The notes beneath the pieces were generated by a model. The model was not told the origin of the DNA and did not search any database. It was given only the letters and a program-made list of their open reading frames with translations. DNA of 64,000 bases from JAGVPT01 sp964439265 (GTDB lineage Bacteria > Bacteroidota > Ignavibacteria > UBA10030 > UBA8401), in NCBI GenBank assembly GCA_964439265.1, contig CAYTOA010000010.1, positions 1 through 64,000 of the forward strand, in the 5' to 3' direction. Shown here piece by piece: positions 43,611-53,043 of the stretch. A program made the position numbers and the translations under genes. Within the stretch, counting starts at the first letter, position 1; the number at the start of each line of letters is the position of its first letter.

Positions 43611-46585
43611 ATTTCTTTGGAGAAATACTCGTTGCGACGTTGCGCGGAAATCGAATGATGGATCGAATTCCAGCCGGGAGAAGTTTACATTGGAGCTACT
43701 ATCACGTCAAATCCAAATGGTTCCTCTTCTGGAGTTTTGTTGTCATTTTCTGCACGACGGAATTGTTGAATGCACAAACCGTAGGGAAGCTTTCGGGAAA
43801 GATTATCGACAGGGACACGAGAGAACCCATTATCGGATGCAATGTCGTCATTGTGGGCACGAAGTTGGGAGCGACAACGGATATCGATGGTTCATATTTT
43901 ATCTTAAATATTGTCCCGGATAAATATGATGTAGAGGCTTCGATGATCGGGTACCAGAAAGTGCTCGAGCATGGGGTGATCATTAATTCCGAGAAGACCA
44001 CGACAATCGATTTTTCACTTACTTCGACAACCCTGACACAGGGCGTTGTAGAAATAGTTGCAACGAGACCCGATGTTCAGCCTGAAAAGACTTCCACGAG
44101 CGAAGTAATCCGCCCTGATGATGTGAATGCGATTGCGGGCATGAGAGATGTCACGGACGTCATCGGCCTTGCGGCCGATGTCACCGACGGCCATTTCCGC
44201 GGCGGCCGGACCGGCGAAGAGTATTACACACTGCAGGGGATGGGGATAGTCAATCCGTTCGATGCGTCATCGGCATTCATCCCCATCTTAAGCGCAGTGG
44301 AGGAAGTAGAGGTGGTTACGAGCGGGTTTGGGGCACAGTATGGGAATGCCCAGTCCGGGATCGTCAATATCACAATGAAAGAAGGAAAGTCGGACAAATG
44401 GAGGACCACTTTTGAGTCCCGGGTCCGCGCTCCGGGACGGAAAACCTTTGGCCCAAGCGTTTATGATGCGTCCGCCAATGCGTATCTCGCAAAATTATTC
44501 AACAAGAATTTTTGGCTGACCGGTGATCCTGATAACGGCAACCAGCCGCTGCTCTCACGGATGGGCTCGGGACTGTTAAACCGTTATGGTCAGGATACTG
44601 CTGTGATGCTGCAGGTGGCATATACCCTATGGCTGAAGCAGATGAAAAGAGACCTCAACCAGGCTTATGGGAAGGACATTGATTACTCAGTCGAGGGAAG
44701 CTCGGGCGGTCCGCTCAACGACAACATGACGATGTTCGTAGCCATGCGGTCAAATGTCGTTAATCCTGAATTTCCAACGCAGCAACCCGATGTTGACCGG
44801 CAGTTCATGGGAAACGTCTCCACTGATTTTGGGGGAGGGGCGATACTGCTCACCAGCGGCGGGTATTCCATAAGCAACAAAAACGTTTTCCCGAGTTCCA
44901 ATGACCTCGGCTATTACAACTGGTTATGGGATAGGACGCTCAGTATCGAATACCAAACAACGGAGAATGGACAGTTAGGGGCACGGTTCTCGAAAACACT
45001 CAGCGCAAACACGTTCTACGAACTGAAGTTGAACGCCCTTTCAACAAAACTGAACCTTGGTTCTACCCCCTGGCCGAGCACGCTTCCCGATTCGATCGCC
45101 TTGCAGTCGCAAAGCGCGAAAATCGCAATCACGACTCCTGTTACCGGTCCTGACGAGTTCACGTACCTGAAAGGAAACGACGACTTCAAAGACGAGAAAA
45201 CGCTGACGGTGTCATTCGAAGCTTCGCTGACAAGTCAAGTGACAAAATCGCATCTGTTCAACGGCGGCATCCAGTTCAATTCGTACTCAATCCAGGCCAA
45301 TGACAAATCAAGCACCAGCTCATCTCTGCAGTTGGCGAATTACACAGCCAATCCGATCGAGGGTGCGCTCTACATCCAGGATAAGATGGAATTTGAAGGG
45401 ATGATCGCAAACATCGGTTTACGGCTTGACGTATGGAATGCGAACAAGGATTACTATGTCAACACGTTCGACCCGTTCGCCGTCGTCGACGATTCCGGCC
45501 GAGTAGTGCAGAACATGGCCAATGCCGATAAAGCGAGAACACCGCTGCTCGGAAGGCTGCAGCCACGGGCCGGGATTTCGTTTCCTGTTTCCGTTAACAC
45601 AGTTTTTCACCTCAACTATGGCTCGTTCGTCCAGCGGCCTTCGTTCCAATATGTTGTTGCAACAACAGTGTCCCAAGTATACAACAAGCCCGTGACGCTC
45701 GGTAATCCCCGGCTCGAGCCGCAGACAACGAACAGCTACGATATCGGAGTCATGCAGGGATTGGGGGAGGGATTCACGCTCGACGTCAGCGGATACTATA
45801 AAGATGTAAAGGATCTCATTGAGGAGGCGACCTTTAACGATGCTACGAATACGGTCGAATACAACTCATACTACAATAGAGACTATGCCGACATCAGGGG
45901 ATTCCGTACAACACTCGCAAAGAAAAAAGGAAATTTCACAGGCACGGTCGGGTACCAGTATAGTGTTGCGACCGGCAAGAGTGCAACAGCCAACGGTGCT
46001 CCGCCGGTTTTTACACAAGTCAACGGGGTCGTGACGACGGATTTGGGCCAAGTTCCCAGAAGGGATGTTCTTCTTGATTTCGACCGGACGCACAATCTTA
46101 CCGTCACACTTCAATACATGACGCCGAAGGAATTCGGGCCGATGTTTTTTGGCGGATATCCGCTTGAGAATTTTACGCTCTCTCTCAACTCTTTTGCGCG
46201 GAGCGGCCGACCGTATACTTCCTCCTATGACCGCACCCTCCTTAATATTAATGGCGCCCGGACGCCGGCGGAATATAATTCGAATGTGCGGCTCACGAGA
46301 GTCATTGATGATTTCTTCGGTACGAAAGGTACGATCTATGTTGAGGTGTTTAACCTCTTTAACGACAAGATCCTCAACTACGATTATTTGTTTGCCGAGG
46401 CCAATGCGAACCAAACGAACCCGTACATCCAACAGTACGAAAAATATGCCATCAGCGATCCGCAAAACGGAGTGCTCTACTGGAACCAGAAGAATACCGA
46501 GACATCGTTCCCTGTCAATCAATCGTTCTTAATTTATGACAACGAACCGCGGTCCTATAATTTCGGCCTGGCACTTGAATTTTGA
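43607..46585 (+). CDS. TonB-dependent receptor with carboxypeptidase-regulatory-like domain
   Basis: The 992 residues include a signal segment (FWSFVVIFCTTELLNAQ), a CarboxypepD_reg-like domain (about 60-140, GKIIDRDTREPIIGCNVVIVG), a plug domain (to about 270, VEEVEVVTSGFGAQYGNAQSGIVNI) and a 22-strand-type barrel ending in the aromatic YNFGLALEF. It probably imports oligogalacturonides across the outer membrane. No SusD gene accompanies it. It overlaps the preceding GH28 gene by ATGA, and the next gene starts 16 bases after its stop. Start codons at residues 17-18 are possible alternatives. Confidence 0.9.
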   Translation: MNFFGEILVATLRGNRMMDRIPAGRSLHWSYYHVKSKWFLFWSFVVIFCTTELLNAQTVGKLSGKIIDRDTREPIIGCNVVIVGTKLGATTDIDGSYFILNIVPDKYDVEASMIGYQKVLEHGVIINSEKTTTIDFSLTSTTLTQGVVEIVATRPDVQPEKTSTSEVIRPDDVNAIAGMRDVTDVIGLAADVTDGHFRGGRTGEEYYTLQGMGIVNPFDASSAFIPILSAVEEVEVVTSGFGAQYGNAQSGIVNITMKEGKSDKWRTTFESRVRAPGRKTFGPSVYDASANAYLAKLFNKNFWLTGDPDNGNQPLLSRMGSGLLNRYGQDTAVMLQVAYTLWLKQMKRDLNQAYGKDIDYSVEGSSGGPLNDNMTMFVAMRSNVVNPEFPTQQPDVDRQFMGNVSTDFGGGAILLTSGGYSISNKNVFPSSNDLGYYNWLWDRTLSIEYQTTENGQLGARFSKTLSANTFYELKLNALSTKLNLGSTPWPSTLPDSIALQSQSAKIAITTPVTGPDEFTYLKGNDDFKDEKTLTVSFEASLTSQVTKSHLFNGGIQFNSYSIQANDKSSTSSSLQLANYTANPIEGALYIQDKMEFEGMIANIGLRLDVWNANKDYYVNTFDPFAVVDDSGRVVQNMANADKARTPLLGRLQPRAGISFPVSVNTVFHLNYGSFVQRPSFQYVVATTVSQVYNKPVTLGNPRLEPQTTNSYDIGVMQGLGEGFTLDVSGYYKDVKDLIEEATFNDATNTVEYNSYYNRDYADIRGFRTTLAKKKGNFTGTVGYQYSVATGKSATANGAPPVFTQVNGVVTTDLGQVPRRDVLLDFDRTHNLTVTLQYMTPKEFGPMFFGGYPLENFTLSLNSFARSGRPYTSSYDRTLLNINGARTPAEYNSNVRLTRVIDDFFGTKGTIYVEVFNLFNDKILNYDYLFAEANANQTNPYIQQYEKYAISDPQNGVLYWNQKNTETSFPVNQSFLIYDNEPRSYNFGLALEF

Positions 46586-46601
46586 GAAAAAGAATAAAAC
46601 C

Positions 46602-48821
46602 ATGCTGCCCAAGACCATGAAAGTATCGGTAAATATTTTTGTTCTCCTGACGTTCCTTGCCCTGGCCGCAAGTGCGCAGAACCGGACTCCGCAAACCCAT
46701 ACTCGCAGCATGATTCATCAGACAGTTTACAACACCGGAGAGCTGGGGAGGGCGTTCGACGGCGGACAAACCGGAATGACCGAGGGTTACTCATCAATGG
46801 AATGGCCGCCAAATTCCCGCGTCATCGTCACCAAAAGAGTGTATGAAGGCCAGCATAATTCCATGGGAGGCGGGTTCTACCTTTCAGGAACACTCGACGG
46901 AGCGCGGCAGACGATCGCCTGCGGCGCCGTTGCTTCCGCCGGCAACGGTCAAACGGTCCCGGTGGCGGGCGTCTACTGTTTTCCCGGGCCGATCTCCCGG
47001 ACAGAAAATTATCCGGTGCTGGCAAACGGATCTTTGAACCCTGCGTACAATCCCAACGAAGCGGAAGAGATCATCGTGGCGACATGGAACACCCCTCTCA
47101 ATATTTCTGTGACGAGAACAAGCAGGGCATGGAGTTTTCCCGGATACAATTGTTTCATCATTTATGAATACGATCTCGTGAGCACAAACTCTGACCCGAT
47201 TACCGACGCATTCGTCGGATGGGGATACGGGATATGTCCCTCTATGTTCGGTTACGAGAGGGTATACAACGAATGGTCGGAGAGCAATGACATGCGGGCA
47301 AAAGATATGTACGCCCGTTTCGACTTGAAACGGTGGATGTCCTATAATCAAGAAAGGATCGGGAAACCCGACGCCGATTTTTTCGACCTCTGGTCGCAGC
47401 CGGGCGATAGGGGCGGATTGGATTCGCCGCAAGCTGTCGGTATTCTTCCGTTGTATTACGACCACGATCATCTTGCCGTGCGGGGTCAGACGAATTACCC
47501 TGCAGCGGCAGACAGCGCGTACGTGTGGGATGAAACAAACCGGATCAAACAGCCTTACACCAATCGCTACGAAAACCGGAATGTCGACATCACGAAGATC
47601 ACAACGTGGACCGACATCGTTGCGCGCAAGACTCAGGCCTTCGGCGGCACGTCGGATTCGACCAGCTTCATTCCGGCAAACGCGAATGATTGGGCATACT
47701 GGAAGGGGAGGGCAAAACCTTCTTCGAACCTCGGATGGAAACAACCCGTTGTTCATGCGTACGTGTTCGGACCGTACACTATTCCGCCGAACGAACACCT
47801 TCACTTTACGATCGCAGAGGTGGTAGGGTATGGGGCGGGGGACGCAGGCGACACCGTGTACACAGACATGGGGGGCGGCGTCGAAACATCGGGGAATGTT
47901 TTCCATCCTGTCTCGAGCTGGTACAACCAGCTTACCTATGGCTCTGCCGGCGGCAACCCCCCGGTTATCGGGAGCACCTACCTTCAAACGCATCCCCTGC
48001 CCTGGTATGTCACTCCCGGTGTCGTCTCGATCAGGGATGTGGCCGACAGGGCGATCCAAATGTACACCGGATCATCCGTGGTCGTGAAGTATGACTCGAT
48101 CCAGTTCGACCCGCGCTACACGCCCCAGACCGGCCATTATTCAAATTCGATACCGATACCGGTGCCCGCACCTGCGTTCACCGTGGAAAATACGAATGCC
48201 GGCGTCAACAGGATTCTCTGGGGCGATGAAGTGGAAACTTTTACAACGGCGAAACTGCACGCTCCTTTCAGCTATTACCTGGCATATCGTTCCGTTACCG
48301 CGCTTGGACCCTGGACTCTCATGGACAGTGTTGGGAAGAAAGATCCTCGCTACTGGCGTGATTCCACCTATGTGCTCTACGACCATGACAGTAATCCGGG
48401 CGACGATGTGTACTACATTATCTACTCGGCCGACGCGCTCGGCATGAAAAGCGGCGTAACGAATCTTACTTTGCACAATACTCAAAATCCGGCGGCGACG
48501 ACGCTCGCTAAGGTGTGGGTCGTTCCCAACCCGCTCATCGTTACAAACGGCGAGCGCCTCGGGTCGGCGACGGGCGGCGATTACCTCGACAAGATCGAGT
48601 TTCACGGCTTGACGCAAAAATGCACGATAAGAATTTTTTCGTACAGCGGCGCGCTCGTCCAGACGATTCTGCATGACACTCCGTCGACTTCCGGCTATCA
48701 GCAGGAGTGGTTCCAGATTACGCGAAATAATCAATTGATGGCTTCCGGAGTCTACTTCTTTACCGTGGATGACGCGGCAACGGGAAAAAGAGTGTCCGGT
48801 AAATTCGTCGTAATCCATTGA
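46602..48821 (+). CDS. secreted protein of unknown function with T9SS-like C-terminus
   Basis: The product (739 residues) has a signal peptide (MKVSVNIFVLLTFLALAASAQ) and a large beta-rich body with many Trp, Tyr and Gly that I cannot assign. The C-terminus (VWVVPNPLIV...CTIRIFSYSGALVQTI...SGVYFFTV) resembles the type IX sorting domain, with PNP as the anchor motif. It stands between a TonB receptor and a PorV-like gene and could be a surface glycan-binding partner replacing SusD; that is inference. An in-frame ATG at 46536 lies inside the receptor gene, so I use 46602. Confidence 0.72.
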   Translation: MLPKTMKVSVNIFVLLTFLALAASAQNRTPQTHTRSMIHQTVYNTGELGRAFDGGQTGMTEGYSSMEWPPNSRVIVTKRVYEGQHNSMGGGFYLSGTLDGARQTIACGAVASAGNGQTVPVAGVYCFPGPISRTENYPVLANGSLNPAYNPNEAEEIIVATWNTPLNISVTRTSRAWSFPGYNCFIIYEYDLVSTNSDPITDAFVGWGYGICPSMFGYERVYNEWSESNDMRAKDMYARFDLKRWMSYNQERIGKPDADFFDLWSQPGDRGGLDSPQAVGILPLYYDHDHLAVRGQTNYPAAADSAYVWDETNRIKQPYTNRYENRNVDITKITTWTDIVARKTQAFGGTSDSTSFIPANANDWAYWKGRAKPSSNLGWKQPVVHAYVFGPYTIPPNEHLHFTIAEVVGYGAGDAGDTVYTDMGGGVETSGNVFHPVSSWYNQLTYGSAGGNPPVIGSTYLQTHPLPWYVTPGVVSIRDVADRAIQMYTGSSVVVKYDSIQFDPRYTPQTGHYSNSIPIPVPAPAFTVENTNAGVNRILWGDEVETFTTAKLHAPFSYYLAYRSVTALGPWTLMDSVGKKDPRYWRDSTYVLYDHDSNPGDDVYYIIYSADALGMKSGVTNLTLHNTQNPAATTLAKVWVVPNPLIVTNGERLGSATGGDYLDKIEFHGLTQKCTIRIFSYSGALVQTILHDTPSTSGYQQEWFQITRNNQLMASGVYFFTVDDAATGKRVSGKFVVIH

Positions 48822-48838
48822 TAAGAAAGCCGACTACA

Positions 48839-49867
48839 ATGAATATGATGAAAAAAATTTGTCTGCCGTTGATTGCGATTGTTCTATCGTCTCCCTCTGC
48901 CTTCTCGCAGAAAGTCGGAAGCACGTCGATGGAATTTTTGGAAGTAATGCCGGTCGCTCGTGCAACAGCATTGGGGGATGCATACAGTGTGTGGGCATCC
49001 GGTGCCGACGCAGTTTTTTGGAATCCGAGCGGTTTGGCTCTCATCGAAGATCAAGAGTTCTCCTCCACGTTCGTGAAATGGATCTTCGATACGCGCCAAG
49101 GAGCATTGTCGTATGCGACGCCAATCGGGAGCCTTGGCGCAATCGGATTGCAGATCCAGTACGTCGATTTTGGGGAATTCGATGAAGCTATTGCGACGCC
49201 GCCGTATAGCAATCAGGCAGAAAATCAAGGACTGACCGGGAACACGTTTCACCCGTTCAGTTATCTCGCCGGCCTCTCTTACGCCCGGGGCCTGACCGAT
49301 AAATTCTCTCTCGGGCTTACGGTTAAATATGCCCACGAATCTCTGTACAACGGACAGATGGTGTTAGCGAAGGTGAACGACAAATTGAATGAAGTAGTCA
49401 AAACGTGGTCCAGTGATGTGGTCTTCGATTTCGGGATTCGATACAACACCGGCTACCGGTCGGTTCAGATCGGCGCCTCCGTCCAAAATTTTGGGCCGAA
49501 CGCCAGGTATGCGATAGAATCGAGCCCGGTTCCGCTGCTATTCCGGTGGGGAGTTGCTGCGAATCTTATCGGCAAGGATGCTTTGTTGTCGATCGATGAA
49601 GAGAATCGTCTCGGGATCGCCTTCGACCTCTACCAACCGAACGATTACAGTCAGCAGGAACACCTCGGCGTAGAGTATGAATTCCAAGGAGTGTTTGCCT
49701 TGAGAGCCGGCTACAAATTCAATTACGATTACGAAGGTCTCACCCTCGGCGGAGGGATCAAACAAACCCTCGGGTCGGTGCTCTTGTCACTCGACTACAG
49801 TTATGGTTCTATCGGACCGTATCTCGGAAATGTTCAACGTATCAGCCTCGGAGCGGACATCAAATGA
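48839..49867 (+). CDS. PorV/PorQ-family outer-membrane protein
   Basis: The product (342 residues) starts with a signal peptide (ending AFSQ), then shows the family start KVGSTSMEFLEVMPVARATALGDAYSV and ADAVFWNPSGLAL, and alternating beta-strands to the end. PorV shuttles T9SS cargo to the surface attachment complex; related PorQ and UPF0164 proteins have less defined roles. A TTG at 48818 overlaps the upstream stop but I prefer the ATG at 48839. It is directly coupled to a second barrel gene by ATGA. Confidence 0.87.
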   Translation: MNMMKKICLPLIAIVLSSPSAFSQKVGSTSMEFLEVMPVARATALGDAYSVWASGADAVFWNPSGLALIEDQEFSSTFVKWIFDTRQGALSYATPIGSLGAIGLQIQYVDFGEFDEAIATPPYSNQAENQGLTGNTFHPFSYLAGLSYARGLTDKFSLGLTVKYAHESLYNGQMVLAKVNDKLNEVVKTWSSDVVFDFGIRYNTGYRSVQIGASVQNFGPNARYAIESSPVPLLFRWGVAANLIGKDALLSIDEENRLGIAFDLYQPNDYSQQEHLGVEYEFQGVFALRAGYKFNYDYEGLTLGGGIKQTLGSVLLSLDYSYGSIGPYLGNVQRISLGADIK

Positions 49868-51351
49868 AGCGATCGCCTCAGACATTCCTTTCCATCGTGA
49901 TGGTGTCGCTCTGCGTCTTTTCGGCGCCGGGCGCTCGCGCCCAGGGGTTCGGACAGCCTTTAACGATTCAGGGACTTGACCACCTCACTTTACAATCCGC
50001 TGCGTCGCGCGGCGCTGGAGGCATCATCGTCGGGATCCAGAATGATGTCAGTATGATGTTTGCTGATCCCGCATCGTTGCAGTCGCTTCAAGGTTTCCAG
50101 GTCTCGATCGGCGATCACCAGGTTTCGTCGAACGAGCTTCAGACACAACAATATTCACCATTGAAGTACTACTCGAATTTCAGTCTTTTGATGGAGGGGT
50201 TAACGGGTTATATCGGCAATCCGACGTACGATACGACAACAACCTATAATGCAGGAGACACCGTTCAGCGTCCGTATGATAACATCAGACCGAACTGGTC
50301 TCATGCAAAAATAAAGACACCTTCCGTCCAAGGGTTTGCGGGTCTCCCGGTTTCCTTCAACGGAATGAAATTCGGCGTTGGTCTCGGGTCGATCGAATAT
50401 GCCGATCTCAATTGGTACTTCCAGAATAATAATGTCCTGTCCCCTTCAATACTCTCCTTGAAAAACGGCGCGGTAAACACTCCCGCGAACAACACCGATT
50501 TGCTGTCGATACCGGTTCAATGGTATCAGAGCACTCAATGGCGTGAGGGTTCGATCTACGGCTACGGCCTTGCGCTCTCGGGGGCGCTTTCTCCAAAAAT
50601 CTCGGTAGGCGTGAGCGGAATGCTGTTGAAAGGAAGCAGCGACGATTTTGAGTCGCGGGTCGACCGCGGGAAGATTGTCTTCTATAGTGTGTACTTCCGG
50701 TTGGATTCAGTCTATCATCGAGTTTTCACTACCGGGACATCGGATTACAGCGGGCAGGAATTCACGTTCAGCGGATCGTACCAGAGCCGCTACGTTACGG
50801 TAGGATTCTCTGTAAAAACCCCAACGACGATCACGCGAAAATTCAACGCTCAAACCCAGACCGACACGACTGGTGCGTCGACCATCGTCAACGTTAATGG
50901 CCAGGATAAAACAGTCATTCCCTTCCGCGGATCCGTCGGCTTATCCATCGCCCTCAGAGAGAATCTGATGTTCGGCGCCGGATATGAGATCCGGCCGTAC
51001 TCATCGGCGACGTTTACCAACTCCACAGGGTCAATGACAAACCCATGGTTATCCGCTAATCTCTTCCATGTCGGATTTGAATTTACACCGATCTCCTGGC
51101 TCAAGATTCGGGGAGGCGCACGCGAAGAAGCTGAAGTGTACGAACCTGAGGGGAATCCACTCGAAGGAGAACCGGTGAGTTATTCGGTCTATTCGTTCGG
51201 CGTCGGAGTGATGGTTGACGGCGGGACCGTCAATCTAGCGTACGAATACTCCGACATGAAGTACACCGACACATGGGCAAATGCCATCAGCATCAACGGC
51301 GATATCCGGCATACGATCGTCGCCGATCTTTCGTATGAACTTCCGTGGTGA
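49864..51351 (+). CDS. OmpP1/FadL-like outer-membrane barrel protein
   Basis: This 495-residue protein has a signal peptide (cleavage near ARAQ) and beta-barrel character throughout. The N-terminal half (ASRGAGGIIVGIQNDVSMMFADPASLQSLQG) resembles the start of PorV and FadL-type proteins (...AsDpsamfwNPAgl...). It ends with YEYSDMKYTDT and an aromatic-rich strand ending in LSYELPW. The specific role is unknown. It overlaps the PorV-like gene by four bases, so both are made together. Confidence 0.72.
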   Translation: MKRSPQTFLSIVMVSLCVFSAPGARAQGFGQPLTIQGLDHLTLQSAASRGAGGIIVGIQNDVSMMFADPASLQSLQGFQVSIGDHQVSSNELQTQQYSPLKYYSNFSLLMEGLTGYIGNPTYDTTTTYNAGDTVQRPYDNIRPNWSHAKIKTPSVQGFAGLPVSFNGMKFGVGLGSIEYADLNWYFQNNNVLSPSILSLKNGAVNTPANNTDLLSIPVQWYQSTQWREGSIYGYGLALSGALSPKISVGVSGMLLKGSSDDFESRVDRGKIVFYSVYFRLDSVYHRVFTTGTSDYSGQEFTFSGSYQSRYVTVGFSVKTPTTITRKFNAQTQTDTTGASTIVNVNGQDKTVIPFRGSVGLSIALRENLMFGAGYEIRPYSSATFTNSTGSMTNPWLSANLFHVGFEFTPISWLKIRGGAREEAEVYEPEGNPLEGEPVSYSVYSFGVGVMVDGGTVNLAYEYSDMKYTDTWANAISINGDIRHTIVADLSYELPW

Positions 51352-51440
51352 AGGAAGGGCGTATCAAGAGAATCATATTGAACGGACCTTGTTTTCAGGA
51401 GCACGATTTTCATTTTGAATTCAACTAAAGGAGACAGGCT

Positions 51441-52979
51441 ATGAAACGATTGCAACTCATTGCTGCAGTGCTTATGCTGTTTTTTTCCGGCTACGCCGTC
51501 GCGCAGACGAGCAACGGGACCGGAGGGGGTAGGTGGAGTCTGTCGTCAACATGGACAGGAGGGAATGTTCCGACGGGCTCGGGGACGATCATCATTCAGA
51601 GCACCGACTCTCTTTATGTCGATGTTCCGGTAACGATCACGGGAACTCTAAGGAGTTTCAGCGGAAAGATCGGTGTCTTTGATTCCTCGAAAGTTGTCTT
51701 CGGCAACGGCGGAGTGTATGAGCACGATATCAATGGCGGCACTCTTCCGAAGGCAATGTGGAATACAGGTTCAACATGCCTGATTGACAGCTTGGTGGGG
51801 AACGCTCCCTCGAACGGAAACCAGAATTTCTACAACGTCACGTGGAATTGTCCGCGTCAGACCGGCGGCCTAAACCTTGCGATGAACGGAAATACCATCG
51901 GCGGAAATGTGAGAGTCATCAATTCCAACAATCAGGCGTTTCGTTTGACGGCAAGCGGTGTTTCAACGACAAAGAAAACGGTCACCATCAACGGCAATAT
52001 TGTGCTCGATACCGCGACGTCGTACTTCACTGCAACCGGTTCGAGCGGGATCGATACCATCATCGTGATCGTCAAAGGCAGTATCACTTCGCATGGAAAA
52101 TTCCAGCTGGCGAATGGAAGCGGTGCAACAAGCACGTGGTATGTCGGTGGAGACATCAATGCGCTCTTCGGAACGTTTACGACGCATTCCGATTCGTCGG
52201 TCGGAAAGCGGGACTCACTTATATTTAATGGGACCGCGAAGCAGACCTTCGTAAAAGCCGATACGGTAGGTTCGATGTCCAACATCTATTTCGTCGTTCA
52301 GACTGGTTCCATTCTCGATATGGATACAAGTTCAGTTGGCGGAAGTACGGCCATTCGCTTTACGGTTCAACCCGGGGCAACACTCATTTCCGGAGATCCA
52401 AAAGGATTCGAAGGAAACCTCAACAATGGTTGGTCAAAGAATTTGAGCAGCGCTGCCAATTACACCTTCGATGGAGATTCGGCGCAGGTGACAGGAATGC
52501 TCATGCCTGCCGTCGTCAACAATCTCACGATCAATAATGCAAAAGGGGTCACGCTTTCACAAGCAACAACCATCAACGGAACGCTCACATTGACAGCGGG
52601 CCAGTTTGACAATACTATTCCGTTCACGCTCGGCCCGAATGCGAACATTTCTTACGGAGGAGGGACACTGAAGAACCCCGTAACGCTTGTTCCGATGAAG
52701 GAGACAACGATTCCGCAAAGATTTTTTGTCGATCAGAACTATCCGAATCCTTTCAATCCGTCGACAAGGATCTCGTACGGCATTCCACGGGCAGCCTTTG
52801 TTACCGTGAAGGTGTTCAATGTTCTCGGCCAGGAAGTGAAGACGTTGTTTTCCGGCAACCAAGGCGCAGGAACTTACATATTTTCATTTGATGCGTCGCA
52901 GCTCAGCTCGGGAGTTTATCTGTATAGGATTCAAGCCGGCAGTTCGGTCGATATTAAACGCATGGTACTCGTGAAGTAG
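51441..52979 (+). CDS. T9SS-sorted multi-strand surface protein, paralogue of the 61510 gene
   Basis: This 512-residue protein has a signal peptide (MKRLQLIAAVLMLFFSGYAVAQ), a W-rich module (GGRWSLSSTWTGGNVPTGSG) and beta-helix-like repeats. The C-terminus has NYPNPFNPST followed by VTVKVFNVLGQEVKTLF and SSGVYLYRI, a standard type IX sorting domain. The segments GGTLPKAMWNTGSTCLI and SAQVTGMLMPAVVNNLTINN recur in the protein encoded from 61510. No catalytic motif is seen; a binding or adhesive role is possible. AAAGGAG precedes the ATG. Confidence 0.82.
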   Translation: MKRLQLIAAVLMLFFSGYAVAQTSNGTGGGRWSLSSTWTGGNVPTGSGTIIIQSTDSLYVDVPVTITGTLRSFSGKIGVFDSSKVVFGNGGVYEHDINGGTLPKAMWNTGSTCLIDSLVGNAPSNGNQNFYNVTWNCPRQTGGLNLAMNGNTIGGNVRVINSNNQAFRLTASGVSTTKKTVTINGNIVLDTATSYFTATGSSGIDTIIVIVKGSITSHGKFQLANGSGATSTWYVGGDINALFGTFTTHSDSSVGKRDSLIFNGTAKQTFVKADTVGSMSNIYFVVQTGSILDMDTSSVGGSTAIRFTVQPGATLISGDPKGFEGNLNNGWSKNLSSAANYTFDGDSAQVTGMLMPAVVNNLTINNAKGVTLSQATTINGTLTLTAGQFDNTIPFTLGPNANISYGGGTLKNPVTLVPMKETTIPQRFFVDQNYPNPFNPSTRISYGIPRAAFVTVKVFNVLGQEVKTLFSGNQGAGTYIFSFDASQLSSGVYLYRIQAGSSVDIKRMVLVK

Positions 52980-53043
52980 GATCACAAAAAGCGAAGGGTT
53001 GCTGCATGTCAAAAGCCCCTTCGTCTCTCAAGGGAAGGAAACC

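Noticed and set aside
46884..48059. Minus-strand frame of 391 codons opposite the 739-residue secreted protein
   Set aside because: No signal peptide or known motif, Arg/Pro/Cys-heavy composition and no spacing relation to neighbours; the plus frame has a signal peptide and a sorting-like C-terminus.
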